Below, piece after piece: positions 1-7,735 of a stretch of DNA of 64,000 bases (position 1 is the stretch's first letter; every line of letters starts with the position of its first letter). The translations under genes and the position numbers were made by a program. This DNA comes from Acherontichlamydia pituitae (GTDB lineage: Bacteria > Chlamydiota > Chlamydiia > Chlamydiales > Rhabdochlamydiaceae): the NCBI GenBank assembly GCA_019634675.1, contig JAHCAX010000007.1:1-64000 (forward strand). Reading direction: 5' to 3'. The notes beneath the pieces were generated by a model. That model was given only the letters and a program-made list of their open reading frames with translations, made no database searches and had not been told where the DNA came from.

Positions 1-333
1 TGCAATTGAATGGTGTTTTGTGTAAATAAATTAATTTAATAATAAGATTTTTCTAGAATTCTGGTTAAATTATATTTGAATCAACTTGGATGATGCAGGC
101 ATCGCGTAAAGAAATAATTTTAAATTAGGTGTGCCAGGATTAAGATCTTAAGTTGTTAACTGGGCAGTGCAAACTATTGATTTAAAAGCATTTAGCTGCG
201 AGCTGGCAGGCTCAAATAGATTCCACTCTGTAGGGTTATTGATTTGGAGATGAAGGCGTTTTAAGACCAGTTCGCGTCCAAGGCTGCATTACTTAGCTGT
301 TCATTCCGAAGGTTCGCTGAACCTTTTCGGGGA
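1..333. other. intergenic, no gene seen
   Basis: AT-rich sequence without a convincing reading frame or RNA gene. A short imperfect hairpin lies at 306-330, just before the inverted-repeat element that starts at 334. I see nothing else. Confidence 0.5.
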
Positions 334-499
334 TATACTGCTGACACTTCAATCGTATAATTGATTTTGGCTTTTGCGCCCTTATTTTGAAGTCCCATAA
401 GCAGGACGTATGCGTAGCTGCATACGTCCTGCTTTAGAGGCTCTAACCTCGTGGCGCCAAATCCAAAATCAACGAGGACTTTGAAGTGTCAGCAGTATA
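334..499. mobile_element. MITE-like inverted-repeat element, copy 1
   Basis: The outer arms 334-352 and 481-499 are perfect 19-bp inverted repeats (TATACTGCTGACACTTCAA and its complement), and the similarity continues inward over about 48 bp. A second perfect 15-bp inverted repeat lies inside at 399-413/420-434 (AAGCAGGACGTATGC, six-base spacer), so the whole 166-bp element can fold into a nested hairpin. No transposase is encoded. A related element of almost the same length lies at 11688-11851, so this looks like a dispersed non-autonomous element. Its right end contains the stop codon of the neighbouring Nudix gene. Confidence 0.7.
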
Positions 500-1088
500 C
501 GCAGCCAAAGAGCTTTAAAATATTGAGCTTTTGCACGAACCTCTCCATATGAGGGTCGGTCTGCGAGTAGGGGATATCAAAGGGTGAAAACCACCGAATT
601 TGATGAAACTCTTCTTTATCATATTTCAAAGTGTCGGAAGCGTTTCCTTTTAGAACATACCAAAGAGAGACATCAGTATGCCCTGCCGTCTTGCCAACTG
701 TTTTGGTAACGGTCAAGAAAACAGGGTCATGCGATAAGAAATCAGCTTGGGTTCCAAGCTCTTCAAGAATTTCCCTTTTAACTGTATCTTTAGGGTGTTC
801 ATTGAGCTCAACATGCCCTCCTGATGGAAGCCAAAGTCCAGACTTTTTATGATCTGTAAGGAGTAGTTGATTTTGGGCCTGATCAAGCAAGAGGAAATAG
901 GAGACCAAGTGTGTGTTTGGGATATCAGGTTTTGCAATGCGAAAAATATCAGCACCTGATTCGATCCATTTTTGCGTAAATGAGAGATGTTCCGCTTCTT
1001 GGAGATCAAGAGGTTGTATTGAAGTGACAATGCGTTGAATTTCAGAGCGGATCGAAAGGGTAGGTCTTCCTTGGAAATCTGTGATCAT
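489..1088 (-). CDS. Nudix hydrolase
   Basis: A 199-residue protein of the Nudix superfamily, which hydrolyses nucleoside diphosphates linked to another moiety (oxidised nucleotides, nucleotide sugars, cofactors). A complete Nudix box, G-x5-E-x7-REILEELG, lies near residues 90-113, with the metal-binding REILEE core intact. The N-terminal part preceding it is longer than in minimal MutT proteins. The substrate cannot be read from sequence. The stop codon lies within the right arm of the inverted-repeat element at 334-499, so the original C-terminus may have been replaced by element sequence; the last residues (LFGCVYC) look unusual. No clear ribosome binding site precedes the start, and the region upstream holds a tRNA-like remnant. 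Confidence 0.85.
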   Translation of the reverse strand: MITDFQGRPTLSIRSEIQRIVTSIQPLDLQEAEHLSFTQKWIESGADIFRIAKPDIPNTHLVSYFLLLDQAQNQLLLTDHKKSGLWLPSGGHVELNEHPKDTVKREILEELGTQADFLSHDPVFLTVTKTVGKTAGHTDVSLWYVLKGNASDTLKYDKEEFHQIRWFSPFDIPYSQTDPHMERFVQKLNILKLFGCVYC

Positions 1089-1111
1089 TGAGAGGCCATT
1101 TTCGTTTACAG

Positions 1112-1143
1112 AGGATTTAAACCTGGAACCAGCGGACCATGAG
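1112..1143 (-). pseudogene. tRNA(CAT) remnant
   Basis: These 32 bases match 27 of 32 bases of the intact tRNA at 4944-5017 (its segment 4954-4985), and all five differences are transitions. The match covers part of the T-arm, the variable loop and one side of the anticodon arm, including CAT. The rest of a tRNA is absent, so it cannot be functional. Beyond the match the sequence reads ACAGTCTCT, the same as the end of the element at 1339-1513. Confidence 0.5.
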
Positions 1144-1338
1144 ACAGTCTCTTAGTGTAAGTCCACATGAACAAGAGTTAATCAGAATTACATTTCTGCT
1201 TTCAAGAACATTTGAAATTACAATAAGCTTATAGGAAGGATCAAGCATTTAACAGTCTATAAGTAAAAGACCTTGACTATTTAGAGATGCATATTCCAAC
1301 CTTGCTTAATTAGACAGCTCTTGTATTTGGCAGTGTTG
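1144..1338. other. intergenic, no gene seen
   Basis: Non-coding stretch between the tRNA remnant and the inverted-repeat element at 1339. At 1142-1151 is a 10-bp copy (GACAGTCTCT) of that element's terminus. Nothing else is recognisable. Confidence 0.4.
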
Positions 1339-1513
1339 AGAGACTGTCCACAAACCCTGCTTTTGTTTTTTGGATTCTTTTTGTGATCTTTCATATCGGA
1401 CTTCTCTCCCATGTGTTAACACATGGCCTCGTTGTCCGAACGACTAAGGTCTTATGAAATCTCATCAAAAAGAATCTCAAAAAACTAAATAGCTTGGTTT
1501 GTGGACAGTCTCT
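1339..1513. mobile_element. MITE-like element, second family
   Basis: The 18-bp ends are perfect inverted repeats: AGAGACTGTCCACAAACC at 1339-1356 and its complement at 1496-1513. Weaker pairing continues inward over about 50 bp. The centre holds a perfect 18-bp palindrome at 1409-1426 (CCATGTGTTAACACATGG). The length is 175 bp and no protein is encoded. The architecture, long terminal inverted repeats around a central palindrome, is that of the 334-499 element, but the sequence is different. The GMC oxidoreductase gene starts about 110 bp downstream. Confidence 0.65.
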
Positions 1514-1624
1514 GAGCGGCCCGGGCAAAAGCGCATTCAAAACAATGGTCTGCTGAAGAAGTTGGAGTTTATTGCTATTCCGATGAGATTAAATAAGAGA
1601 TTTGTGATTGCGGAGAAATCAACC

Positions 1625-3340
1625 ATGAACATCAAATTTATTACGCTCGCATTAGTGACCGTCACAGCCAACCTTTTTGCCGGTCATTCTTCCCCTTACC
1701 GATGCAAAATGTCGGGAAACGAACTCGAGGCGGATATCATCGTCATCGGCGGGGGTGCGGCGGGTTGCATATTGATGAGCGAGCTATCAGCGAAAGGCCA
1801 GTATTCAGTACTAGGAATAGAGGGAGGGAAAAATTTAACAACGGATCCAGAAATCGAGGCAGTGGGCCTCCCAGCATTGCTATTGGCAGGGACAGGAAAG
1901 TACAAGTATTTTTGGCCAGGATGGAATCAAAGCGTCCCAATGCCAGGGCTCAATGGACGGACAAGCGATTGGACAACAGGAATGGTGTTAGGCGGCGGCG
2001 CATCGATCAACGGACTATACTATGGCAGAGGATCGAACGACATGTACTCCCACTGGGAAGAAATTTCTGGCAGCAGCAATTGGAGCCTGAACAATATTCT
2101 GGCAACGTTTAAGTCTCTTGAGAACTATCAAGGCACGACAATCACGCCAGGGGCTCGAGGGACCAACGGTCCTCTCAGTGTGCTGCAGACGCCGACTGTA
2201 TCTTTGCTAACATCAACGGTGCTGGTGCCCGCATGCCAGACAGCGTTTCCTGGAATTCCCCTTGCGGACGACTATAATGATCCCAGTGTGCAGAATTGCA
2301 TAGCCCCGCAAGCTCAATGGTTTATTGATCCTACAGGCACCAAACGAGCCAGCAGCGCCACAGCCTACTTAAATAGCTCGGTGATGACGCCGGAAGGTCA
2401 AGGGGTGAATGGACACAAACTATTTATGCTCTTTGATGCGGTAGCTGTGAAAATCATATTCGACAAACATGGGCGTGCCAAAAAAGTGCAATATATGCAG
2501 GACGGTCAACTCTTGGAAGCGCGAGCTAAAAAGGCCGTTGTTTTGGCTGGCGGCATCAACAGCAGCAAGTTGCTCCAGCTTTCGGGCATAGGTCCGTCGG
2601 AGGTGTTAAAGAATGCGGGGATTAAGCCCGTTTTCATCAATGAGAACGTAGGAAAACACCTTCAAAACCATCCGCTCATCTTCATTACGATGCTAGCTCC
2701 CGCAGCAAGTGGCGTACCTCTTGGAGCGCCGTATGCATTTACGATCAATAGCGTCTACTTGCCAGTCAAGGGAGGCAATGCAAGCGACCCGCGCATGTTG
2801 CAGATGCTGATGGAATACATACCGGGGGCAGTGCCCCTATTACTCGTTGGCTTTGATCTTTTGACTCCAGTGAGCGAGGGCAGTGTCATGATCCAAAGCG
2901 ACAACCCATTTCAGATAGCCGCAGCGGATGACGGCTTTTACCAAAATCCTATCGATCTGAACAACATGAAGGATGCTGTCCAGGTCTATATTAAAGACCT
3001 GATAAGTGCACTATTTCCCTATGGCTGTATCCCTTTTCCAACAGATCCGATCGTCGGAGTCATCGCTCAAGGTTATAGCGATAATGCGGTTGTGCAGTAC
3101 ATAAAAAATAACAGCAATCTTTCACTGGATGTGCACCACTTTGTATCCCACTGTAAAATGGCTCCTCTGAACGCTGGCGGTGTGGTCGATGGCAATACCC
3201 GTGTCTATGGGACAAAGAACGTTTATGTAGCGGATACTTCGATCTGTCCGGTGATTCCCGATATCAATACGGCAGCATCAGCTATGATGATCGGGTTGCG
3301 CAGCAGCGAAATCCTGAAAGAGGTCTTGAAAAAAGAATAA
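1625..3340 (+). CDS. GMC-family FAD oxidoreductase, secreted
   Basis: A 571-residue glucose-methanol-choline family oxidoreductase; family members oxidise alcohols, sugars or sterols with FAD. An N-terminal FAD-binding Rossmann motif (IVIGGGAAGCIL) follows a hydrophobic signal-like segment, then come the GMC signatures VLGGGASING and AGGINSSKLLQLSGIGP. The C-terminal part has DVHHFVSHC, then NVYVADTSICP and NTAASAMMIG. The usual catalytic His region therefore looks intact. The frame is open back to 1499, but the ATG at 1625 has GGAG about nine bases upstream and starts the signal-like peptide (MNIKFITLALVTVTANLFA), so I prefer it. The frame upstream runs into the inverted-repeat element. An outer-membrane-type protein follows 19 bases downstream, probably co-transcribed. 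The substrate is unknown. Confidence 0.85.
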   Translation: MNIKFITLALVTVTANLFAGHSSPYRCKMSGNELEADIIVIGGGAAGCILMSELSAKGQYSVLGIEGGKNLTTDPEIEAVGLPALLLAGTGKYKYFWPGWNQSVPMPGLNGRTSDWTTGMVLGGGASINGLYYGRGSNDMYSHWEEISGSSNWSLNNILATFKSLENYQGTTITPGARGTNGPLSVLQTPTVSLLTSTVLVPACQTAFPGIPLADDYNDPSVQNCIAPQAQWFIDPTGTKRASSATAYLNSSVMTPEGQGVNGHKLFMLFDAVAVKIIFDKHGRAKKVQYMQDGQLLEARAKKAVVLAGGINSSKLLQLSGIGPSEVLKNAGIKPVFINENVGKHLQNHPLIFITMLAPAASGVPLGAPYAFTINSVYLPVKGGNASDPRMLQMLMEYIPGAVPLLLVGFDLLTPVSEGSVMIQSDNPFQIAAADDGFYQNPIDLNNMKDAVQVYIKDLISALFPYGCIPFPTDPIVGVIAQGYSDNAVVQYIKNNSNLSLDVHHFVSHCKMAPLNAGGVVDGNTRVYGTKNVYVADTSICPVIPDINTAASAMMIGLRSSEILKEVLKKE

Positions 3341-3359
3341 TCAAAATGAGATCGGCAAA

Positions 3360-4142
3360 ATGAAAAAAAATATTCAGTTACTTTTAGTGTCGCTCTTGTT
3401 TTTCAAGGCAGCGGATGCGCAAGGTCAAGAGTGGTGGGCTAAAGACAGTTGCGGAATTGATGGGATGAATTCCTATGCACAGATCTGGGGAAGTCCTTTT
3501 TTCCTGCAAAATACGACAGTCAAAGAAGATAAGCCCGCTATAGATGCTCAAGGACAAAGCGTAGAAGACAAATGCTGTCTTAAAGAGATGAACTTCTATG
3601 CTAAGATTTTTGGCGGCGCTAATTTCTTGCAAAATACGAAAATCGACGGTAACAAAACGACGTACCGCGGAGGGTATGTTTTTACTGGATCGTTAGGTTA
3701 TCGTTGGCGCTATTACGGCCTGCGTTTTGAATTCGAATATGCTTTTAGAAGAAATGCGATAAGTAAGATCCACTTCATTACACAAGGCTATTCCACGGAT
3801 GGACATTTCCAAAATTCCTCGTATATGGGCAACATTTTATGGGATTTGCCTCTATGTTCGTGGGGAGCCAAATTTTGGAAGATCCAACCGTTCATCGGAG
3901 GCGGCATGGGCTATGATTTCCAAAAAGCACATGCCTCGAATTCTCGGGTTGATTTTCATCAAAAGTGGAACCATTTTTCTTGGCAAGTAATGGCTGGGCT
4001 AGCCTATCCGATCTTCCGCAATACAGAGATGACTGTGGAATACAAATTCCATCAGGGAGGCAGCAATTTTAATAACAATTCCGTCGGATTTGGGCTTGTC
4101 TATAAATTTGGCTACATAAGGAAGTGCCGGAAAAAAGCCTGA
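3360..4142 (+). CDS. outer-membrane beta-barrel protein
   Basis: A 260-residue protein with a signal peptide (MKKNIQLLLVSLLFFKAADA) and a C-terminal half of alternating aromatic beta-strands typical of small OmpA/OprF-like barrels (for example LGYRWRYYGLRFEFEYAF, then FIGGGMGYDF, VMAGLAYPIF and SVGFGLVYKFGY). The N-terminal part carries an internal duplication: CGIDGMNSYAQIWGSPFFLQNT and CCLKEMNFYAKIFGGANFLQNT, each with a Cys. The C-terminus ends in a basic tail (RKCRKKA) rather than the usual terminal Phe, which is odd for a BAM substrate. The last 19 bases overlap the next gene if that gene uses its first ATG. The role is unknown; surface or porin-like by fold. Confidence 0.7.
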   Translation: MKKNIQLLLVSLLFFKAADAQGQEWWAKDSCGIDGMNSYAQIWGSPFFLQNTTVKEDKPAIDAQGQSVEDKCCLKEMNFYAKIFGGANFLQNTKIDGNKTTYRGGYVFTGSLGYRWRYYGLRFEFEYAFRRNAISKIHFITQGYSTDGHFQNSSYMGNILWDLPLCSWGAKFWKIQPFIGGGMGYDFQKAHASNSRVDFHQKWNHFSWQVMAGLAYPIFRNTEMTVEYKFHQGGSNFNNNSVGFGLVYKFGYIRKCRKKA

Positions 4143-4162
4143 TCGAACAAGAGAAGACCGCT

Positions 4163-4879
4163 ATGCACTTATTCATCATCCCAGGCAATCCTCCAGCGCT
4201 CTATTTTTATGAATTATGGGCTGAAGAAATCCAGCGTGAGCACAGAGAGTGTTCAGTATGCATATCGCCTTACCCGCAGCTTCCTATTAGTGACGATTCG
4301 TCTAAATATTTGAGCGATACAGCAATCATTCACGGGCAACAGCTTTTAGCTTTCCATAAAGCTGTTAAAAAAAAAGTTGTTGTTATCGGTCATTCGCTCG
4401 GGGCATGGATGGCCCTTCAGCTGCTTAAAGAACACAATGAAATCATTGAAAACTGTTTTTTTCTATACCCTTTCTTGCTGAGGCCAAGTTTAAAGGGGAG
4501 GGCTATTTTGAGATCAGTGCAGCACCTTTACCGGGTACCGTTCATCAAGGATTTTTTATTAAGCTGCCGCGGTATTTTGGAGAGATTCTCTAAAGACTTA
4601 AGATATGTGACCGATGAAGAGTTATGTACGAGTTTAGCCTTGGCCTACCATGAACATAAAGTAATAGGACTCTATCAAGGAACTCTGCATATCCCAGAAC
4701 AAGTGCGCGACAAACTGCATATGATCTACTGCGACCAAGATACGTGGTGCCCGCCGCACACGGTCAATGAAATGAAAAAATGGATCTCATGCGAAAAGAC
4801 AGACACGACGCACGGTTTTATCACCTCAGCACAACAACGGGCAACCGTGTTTAGAGCTTTACTCCGTAGAGCTTCCTAA
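4163..4879 (+). CDS. LDAH-like alpha/beta hydrolase
   Basis: An alpha/beta hydrolase resembling lipid-droplet-associated hydrolase (LDAH/C2orf43 family): an N-terminal IIPGNPPALYFYELW motif like the family's IPGNPG-x-FY, a nucleophile elbow GHSLGAW, an acid region DQDTWCPP, and a catalytic His in THGFI. A Ser-Asp-His triad is therefore complete. The family acts on lipid esters, though activity is debated; intracellular chlamydiae depend on host lipid droplets, so a host-lipid role is possible but inferred. The frame is open to an ATG at 4124, which overlaps the barrel gene; I chose the ATG at 4163 because family proteins start almost directly with the IPGNP strand. No signal peptide. Confidence 0.75.
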   Translation: MHLFIIPGNPPALYFYELWAEEIQREHRECSVCISPYPQLPISDDSSKYLSDTAIIHGQQLLAFHKAVKKKVVVIGHSLGAWMALQLLKEHNEIIENCFFLYPFLLRPSLKGRAILRSVQHLYRVPFIKDFLLSCRGILERFSKDLRYVTDEELCTSLALAYHEHKVIGLYQGTLHIPEQVRDKLHMIYCDQDTWCPPHTVNEMKKWISCEKTDTTHGFITSAQQRATVFRALLRRAS

Positions 4880-4943
4880 AGCTTCCGTCCGATGAAGTAG
4901 CTTTGCCGAAAAAAGATTCCATCATCAAAGGTATTAAGAAAGA

Positions 4944-5017
4944 TGGGGCAACCAGGACTTGAACCTGGGACCAGCGGATTATGAGTCCGCTGCTCTAACC
5001 GACTGAGCTATTGCCCC
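4944..5017 (-). tRNA. tRNA with CAT anticodon (Met or Ile2)
   Basis: A complete cloverleaf on the minus strand: acceptor GGGGCAA pairing with TTGCCCC, D-arm GCTC...GAGC, anticodon arm GCGGA-CTCATAA-TCCGC with anticodon CAT, T-arm CCAGG-TTCAAGT-CCTGG, discriminator A, and no encoded CCA. CAT could be elongator Met or lysidine-modified Ile2; it lacks the features of an initiator. I cannot decide between the two by eye. Confidence 0.93.
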
Positions 5018-5095
5018 GTGAGAGGTAAAATGATAAGCGCTGGGCCATGGAAATGCAACCAAAAACTACCCTATGAGGCAATTTGCTGCTGCCTC

Positions 5096-6055
5096 CTATG
5101 GCTTTACAGCGGCTGAAAGGGCTGTTTTCTTCGCTTCTTCGCGGCGGGTGCAGTAGAGGATGAACAGGTTGCTGCCGACGATGATTGCAGCGCCAAGCAT
5201 CGTGTACCATTCGACTGTTTTATTCCACCAGAAGAAGTCGAGGGCGACGACCCAGAAGAAGGAGGAGTAGTCGATAGGGGCAAGGGTCGAGCCTTGCGCA
5301 TAGCGGAGGGCTTGCGCGATCGCGTATTGTCCGGCAGCGGTAATCACGCCGACAATGGCGAAGAGTCCCCAGTGGCTCCAAGGCATCGGCTGCCATGTCG
5401 AGAAGAGGACGGGGAGGGTGACGAGGATCATCATGAGGTTCGGATAGATCGCGATTGCCAGGCTGTGCTCCGTGGAAGCGAGGCGGCGCATCAGGATCTT
5501 GTTCAGGGCTCCTAAGAACGTACCTAAGAGGACGATAAGCGAGGCGATCTCGAAGACGCTTGACCCTGGGCGCATGGCGATGACAACGCCGATCATTCCT
5601 ATTGCGACAGCCGCCCACTTTTCTTTTCCTGCGGATTCCTTGAGCATGACGGCGCTCAGGATGATCATGAAGAACGGCGATGTGTAGCTCAAGGTGTAGA
5701 TGCTGGTGAGGGAGCACATGGAGAAGGCGTACATGAAGCAGTAGGTGTAGACGAGGTTGACGCCGAGGCGGACGAGGTGGCGTTTGGGGTGGTTGGTCGA
5801 AAGGACTTTTATCAGGCCGCCTTGGAAGAAGGTGGCGATCAGAAGGGGAACTAGGCGGGTGATGGCCCGCAGGAATGTCGCTTGCGGCACTGTGTAGATG
5901 CCCATGAGGTGTTTGATAAAGGCGTCGGCAAGCGGATAAAGCGCGAGTCCGCCGATCATAAGAAGAACGCCGAGGACGGCGCGGTTTTGAAGCGTCCGCG
6001 ATGCTTCCTGTTGCTCTGCGCTTTTTTTTCCGAATAGAGAAAATGCCTTTGTCAT
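5096..6055 (-). CDS. EamA/DMT-family transporter
   Basis: A 319-residue membrane protein with about ten hydrophobic segments in two homologous halves, as in the drug/metabolite transporter (EamA) superfamily. Members export or import amino acids, nucleotide derivatives, S-adenosylmethionine and others; the substrate cannot be assigned. I start at the ATG at 6055 (MTKAFSLFGKK) because the longer frame from 6163 adds a sequence unlike the family. The gene is clearly richer in GC than its surroundings, particularly at third codon positions, which creates long antisense frames. That composition may point to transfer from another bacterium. Confidence 0.85.
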   Translation of the reverse strand: MTKAFSLFGKKSAEQQEASRTLQNRAVLGVLLMIGGLALYPLADAFIKHLMGIYTVPQATFLRAITRLVPLLIATFFQGGLIKVLSTNHPKRHLVRLGVNLVYTYCFMYAFSMCSLTSIYTLSYTSPFFMIILSAVMLKESAGKEKWAAVAIGMIGVVIAMRPGSSVFEIASLIVLLGTFLGALNKILMRRLASTEHSLAIAIYPNLMMILVTLPVLFSTWQPMPWSHWGLFAIVGVITAAGQYAIAQALRYAQGSTLAPIDYSSFFWVVALDFFWWNKTVEWYTMLGAAIIVGSNLFILYCTRREEAKKTALSAAVKP

Positions 6056-6241
6056 GGTTTTTACCTTTTTGCAAAAAACAGATAAAAAAAATGGTAGCAC
6101 AATTGAAAAGAAGAATGGAAAGAATTTTTTTTTTGCGGATAAACGGCGTGTACCATTATACATATCTCTTTGCAGCTAAAAAGAACTGCATCATTTTGTA
6201 ATGGGACGATCAAATCTAGTTTAGGTAAAGAGGTGCTTGGA

Positions 6242-7555
6242 ATGATACAGCGATCGAGATGTGCATTGGCCCTTTTAGGTTTTTCACTGTGCTGCTTTTC
6301 CTTTTGCGCAGCTGCGCCAGCCGTTCAATACACGCATTTAGAAAAAGATTACGATGAGTCTTTAGACCTGAGCATGGACACAGATGCCGATCTGTTCCCT
6401 GTCGACTCTGCTAGCGAGCGGAAGCAGATTTCTTTCATTGAGCCAGTGGTTCTCACGCGCGCCGACAGCCTTCCCGTTGAAAACTTTGAAGATGCGACCG
6501 ATCCTTACCTTGAAGGCTACATTCAAGCCCTTGTCGACATGCACTATTATGAATACCGTGTCGTTGTTATCGTCAAGGACCACCATGTCTTTTTGGCCAA
6601 TTTGCCGAAGAACGAACTGGTGGCACAGAGTATTATCGAATTTGTAAGAGACCTCCCGGGCGTTAAATCGGTCGAGGTCCAAGAGAACTTGTCAAAAGAA
6701 GAGATCCAGTCTCGGCAGAAATACGTCGAACAGCCCCGTGTCGACGGGATCTGGTTCCCTCAGGCAACGGTTCTATTTGCTCCTTTAGTCGCCGATCCTC
6801 GTCAGCCGACTTACTCTGCTGCGCTGCGCATAGGCGATAAAGTGATCGGCAACGTCGTTGCCGCAGTTTCTTTGGGGGACGACTTTCCGATCTTCCGATG
6901 GCGCGACGTGTTCCGTTGGCATGGGGACTTGCAGATCGGGATCGATGCGGGCGTCTTTGCTGTCTTTAACTATTGGCACGTGCCTAAGAAAAACGACGGC
7001 GAATGGTGCGAGCTTGTCAACGCCGACTATTATGTGGGAATTCCGCTCACTTACGCAGTCGACCGCTGGTCGTTCCGCCTCAGGGTCTATCATGAATCCT
7101 CCCATTTGGGCGATGAGTTCTTGGTCAATCATCCGAAGTACATCAAGAAGCGGAAAAACCCGAGCATGGAGGCGATCGATTTCTTTTCCTCCTACCAGTT
7201 TTCAAAGCACTTAAGGGGATACTTTGGCCCAGGGATCGTCTTTCATAGCGATCCGACGTTCCGCATCAAACCTTTTTATGTCGAGTATGGGATGGAGCTT
7301 AGGCTCTTTGGTAAAAAATTGTATTACCATCGCTTGTACGGGACTCCATTTTTTGCTGTCCATTTAGAGAATTGGCAGCAAAGGCATTGGAACTTGGATA
7401 CAACTTATAAATTAGGTTATGAGATCAGCAAGATGCAAGGGATCGGGCGCAAGATGCGCGTCTATATCGATTACCACCATGGATATTCCTATGAAGGCCA
7501 GTTCTTTAACAAGCGCACTGAATACGGCGAGATTGGCTTCTCTTGGGGATTCTAG
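6242..7555 (+). CDS. DUF1207-like envelope protein
   Basis: A 437-residue protein with a signal peptide (hydrophobic core LALLGFSLCCFSFCAAA). The middle holds ATVLFAPLVADPRQPTYSAALR, the kind of motif I associate with DUF1207, followed by aromatic beta-strand-rich sequence (for example HWNLDTTYKLGYEI and YGEIGFSWGF) ending in Phe, which suggests an outer-membrane barrel. The N-terminal third (residues 80-170) resembles a small alpha/beta domain with a BON-like VVVIVKDHHVFL...DLPGVKSVEV pattern. I start at the ATG at 6242, preceded by AGAGGTG. Function unknown; envelope location inferred. Confidence 0.65.
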   Translation: MIQRSRCALALLGFSLCCFSFCAAAPAVQYTHLEKDYDESLDLSMDTDADLFPVDSASERKQISFIEPVVLTRADSLPVENFEDATDPYLEGYIQALVDMHYYEYRVVVIVKDHHVFLANLPKNELVAQSIIEFVRDLPGVKSVEVQENLSKEEIQSRQKYVEQPRVDGIWFPQATVLFAPLVADPRQPTYSAALRIGDKVIGNVVAAVSLGDDFPIFRWRDVFRWHGDLQIGIDAGVFAVFNYWHVPKKNDGEWCELVNADYYVGIPLTYAVDRWSFRLRVYHESSHLGDEFLVNHPKYIKKRKNPSMEAIDFFSSYQFSKHLRGYFGPGIVFHSDPTFRIKPFYVEYGMELRLFGKKLYYHRLYGTPFFAVHLENWQQRHWNLDTTYKLGYEISKMQGIGRKMRVYIDYHHGYSYEGQFFNKRTEYGEIGFSWGF

Positions 7556-7735
7556 GAGTCTGTTAAAATAATTATTGGCGCTTCAAGTCAACTATTTATT
7601 ATTATCAATTTTCAGAAAAAATCTTTACGAATTCTTAATGGAAATGTGTTGATGTAAAGTCAGTTTTCAGTCATATTCTTCTCAATTATTTTAAGAGTTT
7701 CTTGTAGCAAATCCTTATATTTAGGGGAGAAAAAT

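Noticed and set aside
4944..5017. tRNA as an integration (att) site for the cluster at 1-1500
   Set aside because: The remnant at 1112 has five differences and is 3.8 kb away without an integrase, so a direct-repeat att pair is not supported.
5220..6074. 284-codon Arg/His/Pro-rich frame overlapping the transporter gene
   Set aside because: Low-complexity shift-frame product of a GC-rich gene; the transporter frame has clear membrane segments.
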